A stretch of DNA of 5,133 nucleotides. Source: an uncultured Lachnospiraceae bacterium. Its GTDB lineage: Bacteria > Bacillota > Clostridia > Lachnospirales > Lachnospiraceae. The stretch spans positions 1 to 5,133 of the forward strand of contig CACZQX010000279.1 in assembly GCA_902783445.1 (NCBI GenBank), read 5' to 3'. A program made the position numbers and the translations under genes. The notes beneath the pieces were generated by a model. It searched no databases, was not told the DNA's origin, and saw only the letters and a list, made by a program, of their open reading frames with translations. Within the stretch, counting starts at the first letter, position 1, and every line of letters begins with the position of its first letter. Shown here piece by piece: positions 1-5,133 of the stretch.

Positions 1-1
1 A

Positions 2-1063
2 TACGGAAAATGGACGACCGAATACACGCTGATGTTACGATTCCCCATGATGGGATTTATGACTTTTATAAATGCAATATTTGCTGCTTTGGTAATAGCA
101 TCATTTATATTCACAAGAAACGGAGTGGACAATGCGATCATCCTCAATGTTATGTACTACATTATTATTACTCCTCTTGTGACAGTTGCATTAACCAAGA
201 TTGCTTATTCGGGCGAAGCAGAGATGAATCTGATTGATGCTCTTAAACGAGTTGACAAGATAATGGAAATAGAACCTCTTAAAGAGGGTAAATCAAATGA
301 GAGACCTCTTAATTTCGGTATAGAGGTTAAGAATGTTACCTATCGTTACAAAGATGCAACCAGAAATGCACTTGATAATGTTTCTTTCTCCATTAAGCAG
401 GGGGAACATGTTGCGCTTGTGGGACCTTCAGGTTCCGGCAAAACTACCATGGCAGAACTTTTGGTAAGATTCTTTGACGTTACGGACGGAGAGATAAGCA
501 TAGGAGGAGTTAATGTAAAAGACCTGCCCTCGGCTTATCTTATGGAACAGGTATCATTTGTATTTCAGGACAGCCGCCTTATAAAAAAATCCATTCTGGA
601 AAATGTACGCATGGGCAAGCCTGATGCGAGCGAGGAAGAAGTTATCGAAGCACTGAAAAAAGCTCAATGCATGGATATAATTGAAAAACTGCCTAATGGC
701 ATACAAACGGTCATAGGTGAAAAAGGACTATACCTTTCCGGTGGTGAACAGCAAAGAATCACCATTGCAAGAGCGATACTTAAAAATGCGCCTATTCTTA
801 TTCTGGATGAAGCTACTGCTTTTGCGGATCCTGATAATGAGACCAAGGTTCAGGCTGCTTTTGATGAGATGTCCAAGGATAAGACTCTTATCATGATTGC
901 TCACAGATTGTCTACGGTTAAGAATGCAGACAGGATATTTGTAATGGATGACGGCAAATGCGTGGAAGAGGGCAGACATGATGAGCTTATGCAGGCAGAT
1001 GGATTGTATAAGCGCATGTTCGAAGAATATTCAAGGTCTGTTGAATGGAAGGTAGGTGCATAA
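2..1063 (+). CDS. ABC half-transporter, exporter fold (5'-truncated by window): end of membrane domain plus full ATPase domain
   Basis: This is a membrane-domain/ATPase fusion protein of the ABC exporter fold, working at the cytoplasmic membrane. The frame is open from base 2, so the true start lies upstream. The ATG at base 32 lies inside the membrane domain and has no ribosome binding site. Counting from that ATG as residue 1, two membrane helices (about 7-27 and 36-58, equivalent to TM5 and TM6) precede an ATPase domain. Visible motifs are A-loop Tyr106, Walker A GPSGSGKTT (131-139), Q-loop Gln179, signature LSGGEQQ (235-241), Walker B ILILDEAT with catalytic Glu260, D-loop FADPD and H-loop His291. 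Aligning Walker A lysines with the downstream partner suggests about 225 residues are missing and a full length near 580. The next gene starts one base after this stop, so a heterodimer is likely. The family match is firm. The substrate and direction are not visible; YbtP/YbtQ- or IrtA/IrtB-type uptake is inferred from the ECF genes nearby. Confidence 0.93.
   Translation, partial: YGKWTTEYTLMLRFPMMGFMTFINAIFAALVIASFIFTRNGVDNAIILNVMYYIIITPLVTVALTKIAYSGEAEMNLIDALKRVDKIMEIEPLKEGKSNERPLNFGIEVKNVTYRYKDATRNALDNVSFSIKQGEHVALVGPSGSGKTTMAELLVRFFDVTDGEISIGGVNVKDLPSAYLMEQVSFVFQDSRLIKKSILENVRMGKPDASEEEVIEALKKAQCMDIIEKLPNGIQTVIGEKGLYLSGGEQQRITIARAILKNAPILILDEATAFADPDNETKVQAAFDEMSKDKTLIMIAHRLSTVKNADRIFVMDDGKCVEEGRHDELMQADGLYKRMFEEYSRSVEWKVGA
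1049..1056 (+). promoter_or_regulatory. Ribosome binding site deciding the start of the second half-transporter
   Basis: AAGGTAGG lies inside the last codons of the preceding gene and ends 8 bases before ATG 1065. It supports that ATG and argues against the in-frame GTG at 1056, which overlaps it. Confidence 0.6.
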
Positions 1064-1064
1064 G

Positions 1065-2798
1065 ATGATAGAAAAATTACAGCATAAATACGCACTTTCA
1101 AGACAGGGTGCCAAAGACATGATTAAAGCATGTATCTGCGTTACCATTACAAACATGGCATTAATGCTGCCTGCAGGCGTGCTTTATACATTAATCAAAG
1201 ATTTATTAAATGACGGATTAAGCAAAGACAGAATTCCTTTCTATGCGATAGCTTCCGTTTTGATTTTGTTAATTATAGCAGTTACGAATTTTATTCAGTA
1301 CAATGCGACATTTTTAACAACATACCGTGAAAGCGGTGTAAGAAGAACAGCAATTGCCGAGAAGTTAAGAAAACTTCCTCTTTCATATTTCGGCAAAAAG
1401 AACATAGCGGATCTTACAACCAATATCATGGGTGACTGCGCAATGATTGAGACGGCATCGAGTCACTGGATCCCCGAACTTATCGGAGCACTTGTTTCAG
1501 TCGGTATGGTCGGAATCAGCATGTTTATATTCTTTGATTGGAGAATGGTGCTTGCAAGTTTCTGGGTAATCCCCGTTGCATTCATTATTGTATTGACTTG
1601 TTCAGGTGCAGAAAAGAGAGCGGTCAGAAAGAATCAGGCAGTAAAACTGGATATGTCAGACGGCATACAGGAGTGTCTTGAGTCCATACGAGACATAAGA
1701 GCCAATAATTATGAAGCAAAATACCTCGAAGAACTTGACGGAAAGATTAAAAAAGTCGAAAAGTTTGCTCTCTTCACAGAACTTAAGATGGCTGTATATG
1801 TCAATTCCGCAGCGATAGTGCTTAAGCTTGGCATCGGTACAACAGCCATTATGGGAGGCATTTTATTCGCCAATGGGGATATAGATTTATTAACATTTTT
1901 CATGTTCCTTATGATTGTATCAAGATTATATGCACCCATGGAGATTTCGCTTCAAAACTTCGCGGCGATTATTGCTACCGGCATTCAGTGCGAAAGACTT
2001 GATGAGGTTCTCTCGCATGAGATTCAGACCGGTTCGGATAAGCTTAAAACAGACGGATATGATATTGTATTTGATCACGTGGGATTCAAATATTCCGATG
2101 ACACGGATGTACTTAAAGATGTAAGCTTTGCAGCCAAACAGGGAGAAGTTACCGCGCTTATCGGACCTTCAGGAGGAGGAAAGACGACAATATCAAGACT
2201 TGCTGCCAGATTCTGGGATGTTAATTCGGGAACAATTACTTTGGGCGGTACGGACATATCCGAGATAGATCCGGAAACTCTGCTTTCAAAATATTCGATT
2301 GTATTTCAGGATGTTACTCTTTTTAACAATTCGGTTATGGAGAATATCAGAATCGGAAAAAGCGGGGCTACGGACGAAGAAGTAATGGAAGCTGCAAGAC
2401 TTGCCAATTGCGAAGAATTCGTCAATTTGCTGCCTGATAAATACAATACGTTTATCGGCGAAAACGGAAGCGAATTATCAGGCGGTGAGAGACAAAGAAT
2501 TTCCATCGCAAGAGCGTTCCTTAAGGATGCACCGATAATTCTTCTTGATGAAGCTACTGCTTCTCTTGATGCCGAAAACGAAACGGCTATTCAGGAAGCA
2601 CTGTCAAGACTTATCAAAAACAAAACCGTAATGATTATCGCACACAGAATGAGAACCATAGCCAATGCAAATAAGATAGTTGTTTTAAAAGACGGTGTGG
2701 TTGCGGAACAGGGAACACCTGAATCTTTGAGCCAAATCGACAGTATATACAGTCGTATGACTGCACAGCAGATGGCTTCTCAAAACTGGAGAATGTAA
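1065..2798 (+). CDS. ABC half-transporter, exporter fold (complete, 577 aa), partner of the upstream gene
   Basis: A complete exporter-fold half-transporter with six membrane helices at about residues 21-44, 59-77, 135-157, 159-178, 245-268 and 274-288, then one ATPase domain. Motifs are Walker A GPSGGGKTT (367-375, Lys373), Q-loop Gln415, signature LSGGERQ (471-477), Walker B IILLDEAT with catalytic Glu496, D-loop SLDAE and H-loop His527. The length is typical of the family. I chose ATG 1065 over in-frame GTG 1056: AAGGTAGG ending at 1056 lies 8 bases before the ATG, whereas the GTG overlaps that purine-rich stretch and would have almost no spacing. The one-base gap after the previous stop implies translational coupling and an equimolar heterodimer. 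Both this subunit and its partner keep the catalytic glutamate, so neither shows the Walker B degeneration common in heterodimeric exporters. Siderophore- or metallophore-type transport is inferred from context; a drug or peptide exporter is the main alternative. Confidence 0.95.
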   Translation: MIEKLQHKYALSRQGAKDMIKACICVTITNMALMLPAGVLYTLIKDLLNDGLSKDRIPFYAIASVLILLIIAVTNFIQYNATFLTTYRESGVRRTAIAEKLRKLPLSYFGKKNIADLTTNIMGDCAMIETASSHWIPELIGALVSVGMVGISMFIFFDWRMVLASFWVIPVAFIIVLTCSGAEKRAVRKNQAVKLDMSDGIQECLESIRDIRANNYEAKYLEELDGKIKKVEKFALFTELKMAVYVNSAAIVLKLGIGTTAIMGGILFANGDIDLLTFFMFLMIVSRLYAPMEISLQNFAAIIATGIQCERLDEVLSHEIQTGSDKLKTDGYDIVFDHVGFKYSDDTDVLKDVSFAAKQGEVTALIGPSGGGKTTISRLAARFWDVNSGTITLGGTDISEIDPETLLSKYSIVFQDVTLFNNSVMENIRIGKSGATDEEVMEAARLANCEEFVNLLPDKYNTFIGENGSELSGGERQRISIARAFLKDAPIILLDEATASLDAENETAIQEALSRLIKNKTVMIIAHRMRTIANANKIVVLKDGVVAEQGTPESLSQIDSIYSRMTAQQMASQNWRM

Positions 2799-2830
2799 TC
2801 GGATATAAATCAGTAAATGAAGAATTGGAA

Positions 2831-2848
2831 TAATACAAAAATGTATTA
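2831..2848. repeat. AT-rich inverted repeat in the only real intergenic gap
   Basis: TAATACA and TGTATTA form a perfect 7-base inverted repeat around an AAAA spacer. It sits in the 72-base gap between the half-transporter pair and the ECF genes and ends 5 bases before the S-component ribosome binding site. It could be an operator half-site pair or a weak mRNA hairpin. With only one G-C pair per stem and no following T-run, it is not an intrinsic terminator. In AT-rich DNA a dyad this short can arise by chance, so its function is uncertain. Confidence 0.4.
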
Positions 2849-2853
2849 ATAAA

Positions 2854-2861
2854 AAAGGAGG
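2854..2861 (+). promoter_or_regulatory. Strong consensus ribosome binding site of the S-component gene
   Basis: AAAGGAGG is a full match to the Firmicute Shine-Dalgarno consensus, 9 bases before ATG 2871. It is the strongest such site in the window and is the only one outside coding sequence, which suggests that the S component is translated independently of the upstream genes. Confidence 0.85.
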
Positions 2862-2870
2862 ATATTACAG

Positions 2871-3455
2871 ATGGAAAAAAGTAACAGACTTAATGCAAAA
2901 GATTTGATAAATGTAGGTATATATACAGCCATATGCGCAGTTATTTGCTGCGCTGTGGCAATGACCGGAGTTATACCGATCATGATGGTTTTGCTTGTTG
3001 TATTCGTACCCATTTTGACGGGAATTCCATATATGTTGTTTTTAACCAAGGTTAAAAAATTCGGAATGATACTTATATTGAATGTACTCATGGGAATTCT
3101 TATGTGGGTAACCGGTATGAGTTTTTATGCATTGGCGGTAGGAACGGTATCGGGACTTATTGCTGAATTAATATACAGATCGGGCAATTATCAGAGCAAA
3201 TGGCGAGGAATTCTTGCGTATGCCATTTCGGGAATTTACTGCTGGGCAAATTACTTTGGTATTTTCTTTAATGCGGATGCATATTTTGCGACAAGACAGA
3301 AATTCGGACAGGATTATATTGATGCGGTTACAAGAATGCTTCCTCCCTGGATGTGCCCGGTTCTTTTGGCAGTCGATATCGCATGCGGAATTATCGGAGG
3401 TTTTATCGGAACCAAAGTGCTTAAAAAACATTTTGAAAAAGCGGGCATTGCATAA
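2871..3455 (+). CDS. ECF transporter S component, Trep_Strep/MptD family (194 aa)
   Basis: This is a membrane-embedded substrate-binding subunit of an ECF importer. It captures a small molecule outside the cell and releases it inside when the EcfT-ATPase module makes it topple in the membrane. The 194-residue, strongly hydrophobic chain has about six membrane segments, near 12-31, 34-56, 63-82, 84-103, 112-132 and 160-181. Two features point to the Trep_Strep (TIGR02185, also called MptD) family: the length near 190 residues and the basic C-terminal tail, here LKKHFEKAGIA (184-194), which follows a Gly-rich last helix (IIGGFIGTK). A small-residue GxxxA pair (Gly16, Ala20) in helix 1 may serve as the contact face for EcfT, where other S components use AxxxA. 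The adjacent EcfT and ATPase genes make this a dedicated, group I system. No substrate can be read from the sequence; members of this family are mostly uncharacterised. Confidence 0.88.
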   Translation: MEKSNRLNAKDLINVGIYTAICAVICCAVAMTGVIPIMMVLLVVFVPILTGIPYMLFLTKVKKFGMILILNVLMGILMWVTGMSFYALAVGTVSGLIAELIYRSGNYQSKWRGILAYAISGIYCWANYFGIFFNADAYFATRQKFGQDYIDAVTRMLPPWMCPVLLAVDIACGIIGGFIGTKVLKKHFEKAGIA

Positions 3456-3457
3456 TC

Positions 3458-4177
3458 ATGGAATACAAATTAAACAGAGACATACACTCCCTGCTTGATC
3501 CGCGAACCAAATTGCTGTTACTTTTTACAAGTTCGATATTTGTAATCGGAACGGCAGGGGAAAAATGGATGAGTGTTTTTTATTGGATACTTGTATTTTT
3601 GCCGGTTGTTCTTTTGTTTGTTGAAAAAGAATGGAAAGCGGGACTGATATCAATTGCGATATACATCGGCAGTTTCTTTGCGCAAAGAGCGCTTCAACAC
3701 GATCTTACAATGATTGAATCTGTTTTTGCTTTAATGCTTTTTATACTTACGAAGATTTTACCGACAGTCATTCTTGCAAGATATATTGTAATGACAACCA
3801 AAGTGTCGGAATTCCTAACGGCCATGAACAAATTGCATGTTACGGATAAGCTCACCATACCTATAAGCGTTATATTCAGATTTTTTCCGACAGTGGCTGA
3901 AGAATACAAATCGATTACGGATGCCATGAGAATGAGAGGAATTGAGATGGGAGCAAAAAAAGCGGGAGAGGCGATTGAATACCGTATGGTACCGCTTATT
4001 GCTTCCTGTTCGCTGATAGGAGAAGAATTGTCTGCGGCAGCGATGACAAGAGGGCTGGATGTGGGCAAAAAAAGAAGCTGTATCTGGAAGATTAAATTCG
4101 GATTATTCGATTGGTTCATAATTATTTTTTGCTTTGCCTGCTTTATATGGTGGGGAATCGGAAGGTTTTTTGTATGA
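3458..4177 (+). CDS. ecfT: ECF transporter transmembrane coupling protein EcfT (239 aa)
   Basis: This is the membrane scaffold that links the S component to the ATPase and transmits ATP-driven movement. The N-terminal LDPRTK (13-18) before the first helix is typical of the CbiQ/EcfT family, as is RFFPT (141-145) before the coupling helices. The two coupling-helix motifs are present as AMRMRG (156-161) and AMTRG (195-199). The second has Thr where the classic Ala-Arg-Gly triplet has Ala, but both Arg-Gly pairs that dock on the ATPases are kept. Hydrophobic helices lie near 17-33, 39-55, 60-75, 87-112 and 218-238. ATG 3458 begins two bases after the S-component stop with only a weak upstream GCGGG, so translation probably depends on coupling. 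The stop overlaps the ATPase start. The family call is firm; the symbol denotes role, not proven orthology. Confidence 0.93.
   Translation: MEYKLNRDIHSLLDPRTKLLLLFTSSIFVIGTAGEKWMSVFYWILVFLPVVLLFVEKEWKAGLISIAIYIGSFFAQRALQHDLTMIESVFALMLFILTKILPTVILARYIVMTTKVSEFLTAMNKLHVTDKLTIPISVIFRFFPTVAEEYKSITDAMRMRGIEMGAKKAGEAIEYRMVPLIASCSLIGEELSAAAMTRGLDVGKKRSCIWKIKFGLFDWFIIIFCFACFIWWGIGRFFV
4160..4165 (+). promoter_or_regulatory. Ribosome binding site of the ECF ATPase gene
   Basis: GGAAGG lies within the last codons of the EcfT gene, 8 bases before ATG 4174. It supports the start that overlaps the EcfT stop as ATGA. Confidence 0.7.
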
Positions 4178-5133
4178 TTGTTTTTGATAATGTTTGCTTT
4201 TCTTATAAAAAAGGTGAGGAGAGTCTTTCAAACATAAATTTAAAAGTTGATGAGGGCGAGGTTGTGCTTGTCTGCGGTCCTTCGGGCTGCGGCAAGTCGA
4301 CGCTTGTCAGATGTGTCAACGGACTGATTCCTCATTTTTACGAAGGTGAATTAAAGGGCCAAATAACAGTCAATGATATTGATGTATCAAATAGCACACT
4401 TCGTCAGTTATCAAAGAAGGTAGGTACGGTATTTCAAAACCCGAGAAGCCAGTTTTTTAATGTTGATACGACAAGCGAGCTTGCATTCGGATGCGAGAAT
4501 TTCGGAATGGCCCCTGAGGATATAGAAGAAAGCATCAACCGTGTGGTCAATAAACATGATATGTCCGCTTTAATGGACAGGAGCATTTTCAAACTTTCAG
4601 GTGGTGAAAAGCAAAAGATTGCTTGTGCGAGTATTGCGGTAGAACCGATAGAAATAATAATACTTGATGAGCCTTCTGCTAATCTTGACTATAAAGGAAT
4701 ATGCGAACTTCAAAAAATGATTGAAGCATGGAAGGAAGAAGGAAAGACCATTCTTATTGCGGAACACAGGATATCTTATCTTTTCCCTTATATTACCAGA
4801 GCTCTTTTGATGGAAAAAGGAAGTATAAAAAAAGAGTTTACATCTGAGGAAATAAGAAGTCTTTCAAAAGAAGAATTACATGATTTGGGACTGAGGGCCG
4901 ACGAGGCAAAAGATCCGACAAAGCAGCTTGATAAAAGCAAAACCGTAATAATCAATAAACAATCCGGTAAAAAAACAGAAGATTTGGATTGTAATGATGC
5001 AGACGGGGAATACTTTGTATTGGAAAATATGAAATTTTCCTACAGGGGAGAAAAGCCGGTATTTGATATTCCCGAGATGAGAATTCCAAAGGGAGAGATT
5101 ATCGCGATAGTCGGAGAGAACGGCGCAGGTAAA
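4174..5133 (+). CDS. ECF transporter ATPase with two fused nucleotide-binding domains (3'-truncated by window)
   Basis: This is the energising subunit of the ECF importer, attached to the cytoplasmic face through EcfT. The frame stays open for 320 codons to the window end. Domain 1 (about 1-216) is complete: A-loop Tyr11, Walker A GPSGCGKST (35-43), Q-loop VFQNP (Gln88), signature LSGGEKQ (141-147), Walker B IIILDEP with Glu166, D-loop SANLD (168-172) and H-loop His198. A charged Lys/Asp/Glu-rich linker (about 217-272) follows. A second domain then opens with FVLENMKFSY, and its Walker A reaches GENGAGK (314-320) exactly at the last base. One chain therefore carries what EcfA1 and EcfA2 supply separately in many Firmicutes; a full length near 480-520 residues is expected. 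The start overlaps the EcfT stop (ATGA), so production is probably coupled. Whether domain 2 is catalytically intact cannot be seen here. Confidence 0.93.
   Translation, partial: MIVFDNVCFSYKKGEESLSNINLKVDEGEVVLVCGPSGCGKSTLVRCVNGLIPHFYEGELKGQITVNDIDVSNSTLRQLSKKVGTVFQNPRSQFFNVDTTSELAFGCENFGMAPEDIEESINRVVNKHDMSALMDRSIFKLSGGEKQKIACASIAVEPIEIIILDEPSANLDYKGICELQKMIEAWKEEGKTILIAEHRISYLFPYITRALLMEKGSIKKEFTSEEIRSLSKEELHDLGLRADEAKDPTKQLDKSKTVIINKQSGKKTEDLDCNDADGEYFVLENMKFSYRGEKPVFDIPEMRIPKGEIIAIVGENGAGK

Noticed and set aside
10..237. Short plus-strand reading frame of 75 codons overlapping the first half-transporter
   Set aside because: It overlaps the clearly coding TM5-TM6 region in another frame, has odd composition (many Cys, His and Tyr) and no ribosome binding site.
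583..589. A7 run in register A-AAA-AAA, resembling a -1 frameshift slip site; a similar run occurs near 3955-3961
   Set aside because: Both runs are Lys codons in AT-rich genes that read through normally with conserved protein downstream. There is no supporting upstream Shine-Dalgarno-like stimulator or obvious downstream structure.
1056..1064. GTG at 1056 as an alternative start for the second half-transporter
   Set aside because: It overlaps the purine-rich ribosome binding site and would leave almost no spacing, while ATG 1065 has an 8-base spacer.
2831..2853. Intrinsic terminator between the two transporter modules
   Set aside because: The stem is only 7 bases and almost all A-T, and no T-run follows on either strand, so it should not terminate transcription.
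2825..2853. Internal sigma-70/A promoter (TTGGAA with TATTAA)
   Set aside because: The boxes are only 13 bases apart, and no better-spaced pair of good boxes is visible in the gap.
3694..4119. Minus-strand reading frame of 141 codons opposite EcfT
   Set aside because: It lies wholly antisense to a well-supported EcfT gene and has no recognisable domain or ribosome binding site. It is a shadow of the coding strand.

Overview
The window is a single unidirectional plus-strand transporter operon with no visible start or end. It carries five genes, and both outer ones run off the window. The low-to-moderate G+C (about 40% by eye), strong AGGAGG-type ribosome binding sites, tight gene packing and protein families fit a low-GC Firmicute. 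A gut- or rumen-type Clostridia/Lachnospiraceae is my best guess, but the sequence alone does not fix the genus.

Layout. Bases 2-1063 are the 3' part of an exporter-fold ABC half-transporter (end of the membrane domain plus a complete ATPase domain). Bases 1065-2798 are a complete second half-transporter of the same architecture, starting one base after the first stop. The two almost certainly form a heterodimer. After a 72-base gap come three genes of an energy-coupling factor (ECF) transporter: a Trep_Strep/MptD-type substrate-binding S component (2871-3455), an EcfT transmembrane coupling protein (3458-4177), and an ECF ATPase with two nucleotide-binding domains in one chain (4174 to the window end, cut inside the second Walker A motif).

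How they work together. The S, T and A genes supply all parts of a dedicated (group I) ECF importer. The half-transporter pair is a second, separately energised ABC machine. Their co-direction and near-contiguity suggest one physiological job. The most attractive model, which is inference, is uptake of a small metal chelate or siderophore-like compound: exporter-fold importers of the YbtP/YbtQ and IrtA/IrtB kind are known for ferric siderophores. An export role for the pair cannot be excluded from sequence. No RNA gene, mobile element, CRISPR array, convincing promoter or terminator is visible. The only non-coding stretch longer than two bases is 2799-2870, which holds a small AT-rich inverted repeat and the strongest ribosome binding site in the window.
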